Shown here: positions 7,394 to 14,412 of the stretch, one piece after another | Layout of the letters: every line of letters starts with the position of its first letter | Position numbering within the stretch: position 1 is the stretch's first letter | Assembly (NCBI GenBank): GCA_934182615.1 | Contig: CAKPRO010000011.1 | Coordinates: 1 to 43,221, forward strand | Length of the DNA stretch: 43,221 nt | Direction of reading: 5' to 3' | Source: an uncultured Bacilli bacterium | Lineage (GTDB): Bacteria; Bacillota_I; Bacilli_A; RF39; UBA660 | Notes under the pieces: generated by a model | What the model saw: the letters and a program-made list of their open reading frames with translations, nothing else | The model's database searches: none | What the model was told of the DNA's origin: nothing | Program-made: the position numbers and the translations under genes

Positions 7394-8086
7394 TTATTTA
7401 AATTCTTCTATTTTATGAAACATAAAAATCATTTTATCTATTTTCTTATCTGTATGATAATGACCACAATACCATAAATTATAATCTACTGTATTTTCTA
7501 TCTCATTCAAAAAATGTTCTGTCGAATAATCTACTGTTGATTGATCTATACCACCTAAAAACATTTCTCTTGGTAGATATTTATATGGACAAGTATGTGA
7601 TAAAATAATATCAATTTTATTATTCATATTATTTAAGACTTCTTTAACTCTACTTTTAGTAGCGGCATTTGGTTGTTCATTTTCATACCAGTTATATCCC
7701 ATTGCTAATCTAAAATATTTATCAACACTATATGCACCGCCTATTACGAGAACTTTATGATTATTAAAGTTATATACTTCTCCATCTTTTGCAAATAATA
7801 TATTAGGATAATCTTCTTCATAATATACAATTCCATCATGAAATTTTTTCTTTTTATATGTTTTAATATTTTCTGGTCTCTCCTCATGATTACCATGAAT
7901 ACAAAGAAAAGTTATTGGATATTGTAATAAACTATTTTTAAGTATATAATCATTTTCATTAGCATAATAATTTATTCCAGCATCTCCTAAAACAATTAAT
8001 GTATCATCTAAAGAAGTTTTATTAACATAACAAAAATTTAGAACTTCTTCAAAATTGGCATGTTTATCACCAGTTATATATATCAT
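7394..8086 (-). CDS. calcineurin-like metallophosphoesterase
   Basis: This is a soluble 230-residue protein with the metal ligands of the metallophosphoesterase fold in order: GDKHAN (residues 6-11), LGDAGIN (about 33-39), IHGNHEERP, LSHTCP and WYCGHYHTD. Such enzymes hydrolyse phosphomonoesters or diesters. The substrate cannot be predicted. The start ATG has GGTGAT close upstream. It appears to be a single gene between rplT and the CapA-like gene. Confidence 0.85.
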   Translation of the reverse strand: MIYITGDKHANFEEVLNFCYVNKTSLDDTLIVLGDAGINYYANENDYILKNSLLQYPITFLCIHGNHEERPENIKTYKKKKFHDGIVYYEEDYPNILFAKDGEVYNFNNHKVLVIGGAYSVDKYFRLAMGYNWYENEQPNAATKSRVKEVLNNMNNKIDIILSHTCPYKYLPREMFLGGIDQSTVDYSTEHFLNEIENTVDYNLWYCGHYHTDKKIDKMIFMFHKIEEFK

Positions 8087-8146
8087 ACGATCACCATCCT
8101 ATAAAATTATACCACTTATATTGAAAAATTTAAGTATTATTTAAAA

Positions 8147-8174
8147 GAAAAAAGAAGAAAAATTATTTTTCCTC
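8147..8174 (-). terminator. terminator of the infC-rpmI-rplT operon
   Basis: Minus-strand stem GAGGAAAAA / TTTTTCTTC (9 bp, 3-base loop) followed by TTTTTTC. It overlaps the rplT stop codon. Confidence 0.7.
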
Positions 8175-8714
8175 TTTTTTAGTTGTAGTTTTTTTAGTAG
8201 TTGTAGATTTTGTACTAGTACTCTTTTTAGCAGTAGTTTTAGTTTCTGCTTTTTTAGCAGGTTCTTTCTTTTCTGCTGCTTTAGTAGTAGTTTTCTTTTC
8301 TGCTGGTTTCTTTTCTTCTTTAGTTTCTACTTTTACTTCTTTTGGTGTATATTTTTTACCATTTAAAGCATCTTTAGCAATAGCTACTAAATCTGAAAAT
8401 GCTTTAGGATTATCAATAGCAAGTTCACTTAACATTTTTCTATTAACTGTTACTCCTGCTTTATTTAATCCATCAATGAATCTTGAATAAGAGATTTCGT
8501 TTTCTCTACATCCAGCATTGATTCTTGTAATCCATAATTTTCTAAAGTTTCTCTTGTTTTGTTTTCTATCTCTAAAAGCATATACTCCTGAATGCATTAC
8601 TTGTTCATGAGCAGTCTTATATAATCTATGTTTACTACCAAAATAACCTTTTGCTTGTTTTAATACTTTTTTTCTTCTAGCACGTGCAACAGTGCCACCT
8701 TTAACTCTTGTCAT
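8163..8714 (-). CDS. rplT: 50S ribosomal protein L20 with a long Lys/Thr tail
   Basis: Residues 1-118 are a standard L20 (RARRKKVLKQAKGYFGSKH, WITRINAGCRENEISYSRFI). L20 binds 23S rRNA early in 50S assembly and in Bacillus represses its own operon. The family normally ends near residue 118-120. This protein continues for about 64 residues with a low-complexity tail of Lys, Thr, Glu, Ala and Ser (for example KKTTTKAAEKKEPAKK), in frame and without any frameshift. Last gene of infC-rpmI-rplT, 10 bases after rpmI. Confidence 0.97.
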   Translation of the reverse strand: MTRVKGGTVARARRKKVLKQAKGYFGSKHRLYKTAHEQVMHSGVYAFRDRKQNKRNFRKLWITRINAGCRENEISYSRFIDGLNKAGVTVNRKMLSELAIDNPKAFSDLVAIAKDALNGKKYTPKEVKVETKEEKKPAEKKTTTKAAEKKEPAKKAETKTTAKKSTSTKSTTTKKTTTKKEEK

Positions 8715-8724
8715 ATTATCCCTC

Positions 8725-8928
8725 CTATATTAAATCTTTAATTCTCTTTAAATCTGATTTGTTTAAACTAGATCCTTGTTTCTTACTAGATGCTCTAGCA
8801 GCACTATTTTTACCAGTATTATGTAAAACTCCTTGTCTTGATTTACTAATTGATCCACTTTGTCTTACATTTAAAACTTTCTTTAATCCTTTGTGTGTTT
8901 TCATTTTATTTTTTTTAAGTTTTGTCAT
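8725..8928 (-). CDS. rpmI: 50S ribosomal protein L35
   Basis: This is a basic protein of 67 residues with the L35 signature (MKTHKGLKKVLNVRQSGSI near the start, then the AARASSKK segment). It lies between infC and rplT in the classical operon. GGAGG precedes the ATG. Confidence 0.95.
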   Translation of the reverse strand: MTKLKKNKMKTHKGLKKVLNVRQSGSISKSRQGVLHNTGKNSAARASSKKQGSSLNKSDLKRIKDLI

Positions 8929-8940
8929 AATATCCTCCTT

Positions 8941-9462
8941 CTATTTCTTAGGTGTAAGTTGCATAAACATTGTTCTACCTTCAATTCTAGGTTTTAGTTC
9001 TATTTCTGCAACATCACTTACTTCATTATAAAATCTATCTAATACTTCTTTTGCAAGTTCGGGATGGGCAATTTGTCTTCCTTTGAACCTAATGCTTGCT
9101 TTTACTTTGTTGCCTTTTTCAAATGCTTTTTTTGCATTATTTACTCTAGTATTGAAATCATGAATATCAATATTTACTGATAATCTGAATTCTTTTGTTT
9201 CTACCATTGCTTCTCTTTGTTTCTTTTGTGCTTCTTTGGTTTTCTTTTTCTTTTCATACTTGAATTTGTTATAGTCCATTATTTTACATACTGGCATATT
9301 ACCACTGTCACTCATAAGTACTAAATCAAATCCAGCATATCCTGCTAGAGTAAGAGCATCTTGTTTGCTCTTTACACCAAGTTGTTCGCCGTTTGGTCCA
9401 ATTACCATCATTTCCTTACATCTAATTTGTTCATTGATAGGATTATCCTTTAAAGTAGCTAT
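8941..9462 (-). CDS. infC: translation initiation factor IF-3 (probable AUA start)
   Basis: IF3 binds the 30S subunit, keeps the subunits apart and checks the initiator codon. Conserved sequence includes NPINEQIRCKEMMVIGPNGEQLG and the C-domain KASIRFKGRQIAHPELA. GGAGG (9471-9475) is followed after 8 bases by ATA (9460-9462), then GCTACTTTAAAG. Starting there gives 173 residues, the usual IF3 length. The only upstream ATG (9504) lies before the Shine-Dalgarno and within the attenuator. Non-AUG starts (AUU in E. coli and many Bacillota) are a known autoregulatory feature of infC, so AUA is the best reading here. First gene of infC-rpmI-rplT. Confidence 0.93.
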   Translation of the reverse strand: MATLKDNPINEQIRCKEMMVIGPNGEQLGVKSKQDALTLAGYAGFDLVLMSDSGNMPVCKIMDYNKFKYEKKKKTKEAQKKQREAMVETKEFRLSVNIDIHDFNTRVNNAKKAFEKGNKVKASIRFKGRQIAHPELAKEVLDRFYNEVSDVAEIELKPRIEGRTMFMQLTPKK

Positions 9463-9610
9463 AGCTAACACCTCCAAAAAAATGAATACTAAAGAAGTAT
9501 CCATTTATCCATTAAAAAGACTAGTTATTTATTGTATTATTAAGTATGCAGCCTTTTACCTATTACTATGTGTAATCAGGTGAGATAAATATAATCTTCT
9601 TTCCGTTTCG
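9463..9610 (-). promoter_or_regulatory. infC operon leader (L20-leader-like)
   Basis: A leader of about 150 bases lies between the consensus promoter and infC. It contains a hairpin ACCT.ATTAC / GTAAT.AGGT and ends in a terminator hairpin directly before the Shine-Dalgarno. In Bacillus the same operon is controlled by L20-mediated attenuation. The position and layout fit, but I cannot confirm the L20 binding fold by eye. Confidence 0.6.
9476..9505 (-). terminator. attenuator terminator ahead of infC
   Basis: Minus-strand stem AATGGATACT / AGTATTCATT (10 bp with one G-T pair, loop TCTTT) followed directly by TTTTT and then GGAGG of infC. A terminator placed immediately before the ribosome binding site implies conditional termination. 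Confidence 0.75.
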
Positions 9611-9616
9611 TTATTA

Positions 9617-9645
9617 ATTATATTACATAATATTATGAATGTCAA
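9617..9645 (-). promoter_or_regulatory. consensus promoter of the infC operon
   Basis: TTGACA (9640-9645) and TATAAT (9617-9622), spacer exactly 17 bases, both hexamers perfect. Confidence 0.9.
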
Positions 9646-9729
9646 CTAAAAAGTACTAAAAATTGCTTATTTAGTGGGTATTTTTGACTTATTGTTGATT
9701 TTTTTTAATTATTTGATAACTAAATGGTT

Positions 9730-9784
9730 TTTTCTAATGACCTTAGGCATTAGAAAACCCTGGAGTGACTACAGGCACGAAGGG
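9730..9784. repeat. two-hairpin intergenic repeat, copy C
   Basis: First hairpin TTTTCTAATG / CATTAGAAAA (10 bp) around ACCTTAGG. Second hairpin CCCT / AGGG with inner GTG / CAC around ACTACAGG. The second loop is identical to that of copies A and B although the stems differ. It lies between the cotE terminator and the infC promoter. Confidence 0.7.
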
Positions 9785-9786
9785 CA

Positions 9787-9814
9787 TAAAAAAAGAAGAT
9801 TACTTTTCTTCTTT
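9787..9814 (-). terminator. terminator of cotE
   Basis: Minus-strand stem AAAGAAGA / TCTTCTTT (8 bp) followed by TTTT. It spans the cotE stop codon. Confidence 0.7.
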
Positions 9815-10339
9815 AATATAGTTAGGATCAATATTTTCTTCTATTTCTTTTTCTGTTTCTTCAGTTACTTCTTCTGGTATATCATCCCATGGTTCTTCAT
9901 CTTCTTCGATGGCTATTTTTACTTTGGTATCTCCGACTATCTCTATTCCTAATTCTTTTTCTATATCGATATTGATACTATTTCCATCTTCTTTAGCAGA
10001 TATACAACTAGGTCCTTTTAGGCATCTTACTATTATATCTTTCTTTGATGAATCGGTAGTTTCTTTTTGAGAGACTGTTACTAATTCTTTATATGGTATA
10101 TTCTTTGTTATTACTGATGTCTTGGTATTGTTATCATATGAATACCATAAGTTTACATCATAAGAACCATTTATGACAATCTTACCTGCCTCATCACTAC
10201 CTGAAAATTTATGATTGATTACCCAACAACCTAAAACAGTATCGACAGGAGAATCTGTATTTACTTTATAAGTATTTTTATAATACTTCTTTCCTTTACC
10301 TACTACTGCTTTAGTTACAATTTCTTTATATGCTGACAA
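9800..10339 (-). CDS. cotE: outer spore coat morphogenetic protein CotE
   Basis: This 179-residue protein follows CotE along its length: an N-terminal YKEIVTKAVVGKGKKY, the hallmark LGCWVINHKFSG, then GSYDVNLWYSYDNNTKT, KGPSCISA, and a very acidic C-terminal tail (EEDEEPWDDIPEEV..DPNYIKEEK). CotE assembles around the forespore and recruits outer coat proteins. In B. subtilis it lies next to ymcB-ymcA. Here ymcA is about 9 kb away on the same strand. The start is TTG at 10339 with GAGGGGTGAT 5-8 bases upstream. Its presence implies the organism, or a recent ancestor, makes endospores. Confidence 0.9.
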   Translation of the reverse strand: MSAYKEIVTKAVVGKGKKYYKNTYKVNTDSPVDTVLGCWVINHKFSGSDEAGKIVINGSYDVNLWYSYDNNTKTSVITKNIPYKELVTVSQKETTDSSKKDIIVRCLKGPSCISAKEDGNSINIDIEKELGIEIVGDTKVKIAIEEDEEPWDDIPEEVTEETEKEIEENIDPNYIKEEK

Positions 10340-10376
10340 AAGATATCACCCCTCACCATAATTTATGTTAGAGATA

Positions 10377-10405
10377 AGAAAAAAGTACCATTTTTTGATA
10401 CTTTA
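10377..10405 (-). terminator. terminator of the DUF421 gene
   Basis: Minus-strand stem AAAGTATC / GGTACTTT (8 bp with one T-G pair) followed by TTTTTCTT. Confidence 0.7.
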
Positions 10406-11044
10406 TTATTTTAATAAATCGTCATTTTTTATGATAAAGATATTTTTATCTTTGTAGAAGGCAAAGAAGACATCTTCGATATTTATATCTTTTTTATCTA
10501 GAAAGTTATAGACCCACTTTTTATCTTTCTTTAAGTGTTTTAGGGTATCTTCTTGGATATCACCATCTAGTATTATTGGTAGTGGTAATGGTGAAGTTTC
10601 TTTTTTATATGGGAATACGGATAATGTACCGCTGCTTTCTAGAATGGCATATTCTACTTCTTCTATACTACGATAGCCTTTATCTCTTAGTTGTACTAGT
10701 AAATCGTCTAGGTTATATCTTTGTCTTAGCATTTCGTTATAGTTTATTTTTCCATTCTTAATAATAAGAGAGGGATTACCATCTAGGAAGATTCTAAATC
10801 TTGGTTTTTTTAGACTTATATAGGCTAATATACACTGCATTAATACTAGTATTACTATTGGTATTAAGGAATATAAGATACTTGCTTTATAGTTTTCAAT
10901 ACTTATTACTGTTAGTTCTGCGATAAGTAATGATACTATTAAATCTGTTATACTTAGTTGTCCTACTTCTCTTTTACCCATTATACGATATATTACAAAT
11001 ATAAATAGATAGAAGAATATTGTTCTTAGTACTACTATTGTCAT
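10406..11044 (-). CDS. DUF421 (YetF/YcaP-type) membrane protein
   Basis: Three N-terminal hydrophobic segments (residues about 3-20, 32-48 and 55-75) are followed by a cytoplasmic DUF421 domain with the signature MGKREVGQLSITDLIVSLLIAEL, then RFRIFLDGNPSLIIKNGKIN and a C-terminal part with LRDKGYRSIEEVEYAILESSGTL. Spore formers carry several such proteins, some in spore membranes. The molecular role is unknown. The start chosen is the ATG at 11044, with GGTGAT 4 bases before it. The stop at 10406 is followed by a terminator. Confidence 0.85.
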   Translation of the reverse strand: MTIVVLRTIFFYLFIFVIYRIMGKREVGQLSITDLIVSLLIAELTVISIENYKASILYSLIPIVILVLMQCILAYISLKKPRFRIFLDGNPSLIIKNGKINYNEMLRQRYNLDDLLVQLRDKGYRSIEEVEYAILESSGTLSVFPYKKETSPLPLPIILDGDIQEDTLKHLKKDKKWVYNFLDKKDINIEDVFFAFYKDKNIFIIKNDDLLK

Positions 11045-11117
11045 AATTATCACCATTATAATTATGTACTAATGTATATTTTTTTATACAATTTCATAAT
11101 ATTTAGTGGTGATATTT

Positions 11118-11471
11118 ATGATTATGAATTATTTAAAAAGTTTATTATGGTGTTTTGGTATATTAATTATTAGTTCTATTATTATTACTATTTTTAATTA
11201 TTTTAATGTTATTAGTGGTATTCCTCTTAAGATTATATTTTTAATTATTCCTATTACCAGTATATTTATTGGTAGTTATAGACTTGGTAAGTTATCTAAT
11301 GAGAAGGGTTATATTGAAGGTATTAAGTATGGGCTTATATGGGTTATTTTATTTGTTGTTATTAGTTTGATATGCAAGGTATTTGATTGGACTTCGATTA
11401 TTTATTATTTTATTTTGTTATTTATTTCTATACTTGGTAGTATTCTTGGTATTAATAAGAAAAAGAAATAA
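11118..11471 (+). CDS. TIGR04086 family (YrzE-like) small membrane protein
   Basis: This is a polytopic protein of about 117 residues with four hydrophobic segments and the family pattern: IPLKIIFLIIPITSIFIGSYRLGKLSNEKGYIEGIKYGLIWV. It resembles the TIGR04086/YrzE membrane proteins of spore-forming Bacillota, whose role is unknown. GGTGAT (11108-11113) precedes ATG 11118. An ATG at 11124 is also possible. It is divergent from the DUF421 gene and convergent with the next gene, sharing a terminator hairpin. Confidence 0.65.
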   Translation: MIMNYLKSLLWCFGILIISSIIITIFNYFNVISGIPLKIIFLIIPITSIFIGSYRLGKLSNEKGYIEGIKYGLIWVILFVVISLICKVFDWTSIIYYFILLFISILGSILGINKKKK

Positions 11472-11497
11472 TCTCTATACTAAAAGGTATAGGGATT
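11470..11497. terminator. shared hairpin between convergent genes
   Basis: Stem AATCTCTATAC / GTATAGGGATT (11 bp with G-T pairs, loop TAAAAG) spans both stop codons. There is no strong T tract, so termination is plausible but unproven. Confidence 0.45.
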
Positions 11498-12013
11498 ACG
11501 ATATAAATTACTAACTATGATATCTAATATAAATATGCCTACTATTATATAAGTATATTTATAATACTTTTTATTATAATATTTATCTATTAATGGTAAT
11601 AATAAATAATTTAGTATTAGAGAACCTACTGCAAAGGTAAGGACACTTCTTAGACATACTAGGCCATTTATATTTAGAAATAGTCCTGTATAGTCCCATA
11701 ATCTTTGATTAAAGATATTTACACTTATATAACCTACTATATATTCTAATAATCCTGTTATTATTATACTTAATATGAATAATAAAATGGGATTCTTTTT
11801 TAATGGTTTTAACATACTTAGAAATACTGCTCCTACTCCATAGATGGGAAGCCATGGTCCATATAATATTCCCCAATTATTTAATACTCCTAATGTTATA
11901 TAATAAAATATTACTTCATATATGTATCCTGTTAAGGCTCCTAGTATAAATATTACAAAGTAATATAATAATTTATCTAATAATGTTTTCTTTTTATTCT
12001 TTTTCTTACTCAT
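11480..12013 (-). CDS. putative ABC-transporter-permease-like membrane protein (CmpB family)
   Basis: This 177-residue integral membrane protein has a basic N terminus and about five hydrophobic segments. Features of the PF06541 (ABC_trans_CmpB) family are visible: GYIYEVIFYYI near residue 24, GPWLPIYGVGA, LLEYIVGYISVNIFNQRLWDYTG and LFLNINGLVCLRS. The family name is historical and transport has not been shown for most members. No ATPase partner lies nearby. RBS AGGTAGGTAG precedes ATG 12013. Confidence 0.7.
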   Translation of the reverse strand: MSKKKNKKKTLLDKLLYYFVIFILGALTGYIYEVIFYYITLGVLNNWGILYGPWLPIYGVGAVFLSMLKPLKKNPILLFILSIIITGLLEYIVGYISVNIFNQRLWDYTGLFLNINGLVCLRSVLTFAVGSLILNYLLLPLIDKYYNKKYYKYTYIIVGIFILDIIVSNLYRNPYTF

Positions 12014-12035
12014 TTTACTACCTACCTACTATTTA

Positions 12036-12044
12036 AGTATAGCA
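12036..12044 (-). promoter_or_regulatory. extended -10 promoter of the 11480 gene
   Basis: Minus-strand TGC-TATACT (TATACT at 12036-12041) lies 23 bases before the start codon. No good -35 box is seen, which is usual for extended -10 promoters. Confidence 0.4.
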
Positions 12045-12079
12045 TAGTTTTAATATTATTACTAGTATTTTATTTAGTT

Positions 12080-12107
12080 GTTCTTATAGCCTATGGTCTA
12101 TAAGAAC
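12080..12107. repeat. single hairpin of the intergenic family, copy D
   Basis: Perfect 10-bp stem GTTCTTATAG / CTATAAGAAC around CCTATGGT. No T tract on either side, so it is not a terminator. Stem length and loop (CCT..GGT) match the first hairpin of copies A-C read on their other strand. Confidence 0.6.
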
Positions 12108-12177
12108 TGCATCAATATGCTATATTATATTTGGTGTGTAGACTTTCTAACTATTAGTTTGTTTAGTACTATTAATA

Positions 12178-12258
12178 CGATTTTGGAGTTTACCCCAAAA
12201 TCGTGTGAAGTGTTGATTTTACTGGCTTCGCGCGATTTTGCCCGTGTCAACAAAATCG
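12178..12258. repeat. double-palindrome repeat R1 (downstream of dinD)
   Basis: Two 26-base inverted repeats with arms CGATTTTG / CAAAATCG, at 12178-12203 and 12233-12258, start 55 bases apart. The second one here has a degenerate centre (CCCGTGT). R2 and R3 upstream of dinD have the same layout, orientation and 55-base spacing. Confidence 0.85.
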
Positions 12259-12293
12259 CACATTTCAACTGCGTAAAAAACAATAAACTTTTA

Positions 12294-13124
12294 TCAAGAT
12301 TGTATTTGTTTTGCTTTAATATTTTGTTCCTCTTCTATTTCTTTTAACGATTTATCTGGCATTGGTAAATCTTCCGGCATCGTTCCGCCTAATTTTTCTA
12401 TTGCATCTCTAATTGTTTTGCCAACAGTATAATGAAGATCAGTTGCCATTTCTTCATTTTTTTCTTTTTGCTTTTTTAGTAATGCTTCTGTTTGAGTTAT
12501 TCTAAAAACGTTAGCGCCAAGTTCTTCACTACCCATATTATCTAAAATTTCTTCTCGGTATCTTAACTTTTTTCTTTTAGCAATATCGTCGGCGCTTTCT
12601 CCATTGTATAGACCCCTGTAACCTGCATTAGTAAATTTATCAAAATTTTTTACTCCCTTTGAACTTGCAATTTTATATAAAACTTTATTACCATCTCTTG
12701 TTTGTTTTCTTCTATATAGTCTTTTCTCGTCCTCACTTAAATTATTATATTCTATCTCCGTTAATTCCATTTTTCTAGTTTGAATAGCAAAGTAAGTTTG
12801 CCCCAAAGCAATCGGCTTCTTTCTTGAATCACCATTTTGAACTATTAAGTAGCATGCATATCTTGATAGTTTATAATCTTTTATAACTTTTGAAGATGCT
12901 CCTGCCTCTACGATTTTGTTAACGTCAACAAAATCGTATACAATTGTATTTTTGCTATTATTACATGCAATCATAGCTTTATAAATTATCTTTTCAAAAT
13001 TTCTCCATTCTTTATAACCTAGTAATTTCATTAGTTCTCTTGCTTCCCAATACTCATTTTCTTGTTCATCTATATGTCTTATATCGTCAAATATTTTTTC
13101 TCTAAACTCTTCTATATCACTCAT
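12294..13124 (-). CDS. dinD: DNA damage-inducible protein D (DinD)
   Basis: This 276-residue protein follows E. coli DinD closely: WEARELMKLLGYKEWRNF (BRO-like N-terminal domain), SRYACYLIVQNGD, ALGQTYFAIQTRKMEL, YRGLYNGESADDI, LDNMGSEELGANVFRITQTEALL and ELGGTMPEDLPMP. In E. coli DinD interacts with RecA filaments and inhibits strand exchange. The start is ATG 13124 with AAAGGAAG. The open frame continues upstream for 70 codons, but those codons are only the translation of repeats R2/R3. It is flanked by three double-palindrome repeats and contains the same palindrome internally (12911-12936). I see no LexA-type GAAC-N4-GTTC box near its promoter, so SOS control is not evident. Confidence 0.93.
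   Translation of the reverse strand: MSDIEEFREKIFDDIRHIDEQENEYWEARELMKLLGYKEWRNFEKIIYKAMIACNNSKNTIVYDFVDVNKIVEAGASSKVIKDYKLSRYACYLIVQNGDSRKKPIALGQTYFAIQTRKMELTEIEYNNLSEDEKRLYRRKQTRDGNKVLYKIASSKGVKNFDKFTNAGYRGLYNGESADDIAKRKKLRYREEILDNMGSEELGANVFRITQTEALLKKQKEKNEEMATDLHYTVGKTIRDAIEKLGGTMPEDLPMPDKSLKEIEEEQNIKAKQIQS
12911..12936. repeat. copy of the palindrome inside dinD
   Basis: This is a 26-base near-perfect palindrome (arms CGATTTTGTTAAC / GTCAACAAAATCG). It differs at one base from the second palindrome of R2 and R3. It encodes the YDFVDVNKIV segment in frame, with no length change compared with DinD relatives. Confidence 0.85.
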
Positions 13125-13156
13125 ATTTTTCTTCCTTTCTTTTATAATTTTTTTTG

Positions 13157-13237
13157 CGATTTTGGAGTTTAACCCAAAATCGTGTGAATCCTTTATTTTA
13201 TTGACTTTATGCGATTTTGTTGACGTCAACAAAATCG
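13157..13237. repeat. double-palindrome repeat R2
   Basis: First palindrome 13157-13182 (CGATTTTGG..CCAAAATCG). Second palindrome 13212-13237 is a perfect 26-base palindrome with centre GTTGACGTCAAC. Between them lie 29 bases similar to R1 and R3. It lies about 30 bases upstream of the dinD start. Confidence 0.9.
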
Positions 13238-13258
13238 TGCATTTTAATAGTTTTAAAT

Positions 13259-13339
13259 CGATTTTGGGGTAAACTCCAAAATCGTGTGAACCCTTAATTT
13301 TACTGGCTTCGTGCGATTTTGTTGACGTCAACAAAATCG
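13259..13339. repeat. double-palindrome repeat R3
   Basis: Direct tandem neighbour of R2 with a period of 102 bases. Palindromes at 13259-13284 and 13314-13339, the latter identical to that of R2. Same orientation as R1 and R2. Confidence 0.9.
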
Positions 13340-13374
13340 TGTATTTTTAAAATATTTACTTCATCATTTTAGTG

Positions 13375-13443
13375 TGTAGATTAGAAGCCACTCCCCTGTT
13401 TTTTATAGATATAACCACACTCTTTCCTACTTCTAAATCTACA
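13375..13443 (-). promoter_or_regulatory. structured 5' leader of dinD
   Basis: In the minus transcript TGTAGATTTAGAAG (13430-13443) pairs with CTTCTAATCTACA (13375-13387), with one bulged T, closing a loop of about 42 bases that contains GAGTGTGG and CAGGGGAGTGG. It starts right after the promoter. It could be a regulatory RNA domain. I recognise no riboswitch class. Confidence 0.5.
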
Positions 13444-13448
13444 AGTTA

Positions 13449-13477
13449 AGTATAATATAAATATATTATGAAGTCAA
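13449..13477 (-). promoter_or_regulatory. promoter of dinD
   Basis: TTGACT (13472-13477) and TATACT (13449-13454), spacer 17 bases. The transcript would pass through the structured leader, R3 and R2 before dinD. Confidence 0.75.
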
Positions 13478-13569
13478 TATTATTTTAATACTTTTGTTTG
13501 TTTTTATATATTTATATATTATATTTACGCTTTATGTGTATAATTCACTATTATACATACATATGTATA

Positions 13570-13594
13570 TTAAAAATAGACTGTTTAGTCTATT
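13570..13594 (-). terminator. terminator of the 13590 gene
   Basis: Stem AATAGACT / AGTCTATT (8 bp, loop AAAC on the minus strand) followed by TTTAATATA. It includes the stop codon. Confidence 0.6.
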
Positions 13595-14381
13595 CTGTTA
13601 GTAGTTTGGATAATGGTACTATGGTGTAGCCTTTACTATTTATATATTTTATTATTATGTCTATGTTTGAAGTATCTTCGAGTAATATTATACTGCCTCC
13701 GGTTAGATTATTTTTTATATTGTTATAGCCTCCGATTATTGAAGGTATTACTACAAGCATATTGTTATTGTTACATATGCTTAGATAAGTACTATTTTTT
13801 TCTTTTAGAAGGCAATATTTAGATTTATTGTTACTTAGTTTGTTTATTATTATATTATCATTATCTAAGATTTCTTTAGTATATACTCCATTATTGCCAT
13901 AAGTATATAGTTCTTGTTTTTTTAATTTTTTTATATTAGTATTAGTTATATCTTTATGATTTAGATAGATTGTTATGTTACTGATATTTGTTATATTATG
14001 TTTTGTCAGAGAATTATATATGACTATTAATGATACTTCATTAGTACTATTTCCTTTAACTATATATTTATCTTTGTTATTGGAAATACTACTACTGGGA
14101 AGGATATCTTTATAGATAAGAGATTCTTCTCTAAATATTCCTCCTAGTTTCATTTCTTCATAGCTTTTATCTATATCTACTTCTAGTCCTTTTTTACCTG
14201 GTACTATAGTATCATTATCAATAATAGCATTTACTGGGAGTACTTCATAATCTTTTTTTATATCATTTAGTTTTACCATTAACGGATCTTTACTATTTAA
14301 TAAATTCATTATTTTATCTGTATAAAAAAAACTAAAACATACTAATGATATTATGAAGAATATTCTTATTATTTTTTTCAA
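13590..14381 (-). CDS. membrane-anchored protein, degenerate polysaccharide-deacetylase-like
   Basis: One N-terminal membrane helix (about residues 2-20) is followed by an extracytoplasmic domain of about 240 residues. The C-terminal segment GGSIILLEDTSNIDIIIKYINSKGYTIVPLSKLL resembles the end of NodB-type polysaccharide deacetylases, but the metal-binding D-D and HxxxH motifs are not visible, so it is probably not an active deacetylase. Relationship is tentative. The start is placed at TTG 14381, 5 bases after AGGTGG; a GTG at 14390 is in frame but has no Shine-Dalgarno. It is followed by its own terminator. Confidence 0.5.
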   Translation of the reverse strand: MKKIIRIFFIISLVCFSFFYTDKIMNLLNSKDPLMVKLNDIKKDYEVLPVNAIIDNDTIVPGKKGLEVDIDKSYEEMKLGGIFREESLIYKDILPSSSISNNKDKYIVKGNSTNEVSLIVIYNSLTKHNITNISNITIYLNHKDITNTNIKKLKKQELYTYGNNGVYTKEILDNDNIIINKLSNNKSKYCLLKEKNSTYLSICNNNNMLVVIPSIIGGYNNIKNNLTGGSIILLEDTSNIDIIIKYINSKGYTIVPLSKLLTE

Positions 14382-14412
14382 GATTACCACCTAATAATAT
14401 ATATGTATTTCT

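Noticed and set aside
13125..13334. 70-codon N-terminal extension of dinD
   Set aside because: It is only the translation of repeats R2 and R3; the real start at 13124 has a ribosome binding site and gives the normal DinD length.
12178..13339. CRISPR array at the dinD repeats
   Set aside because: Only three units, two of them separated by a whole gene, with similar and not unique intervals, and no cas genes.
13590..14381. active polysaccharide deacetylase
   Set aside because: The C-terminal pattern fits but the metal-binding Asp and His motifs are not visible, so only a degenerate relationship is stated.
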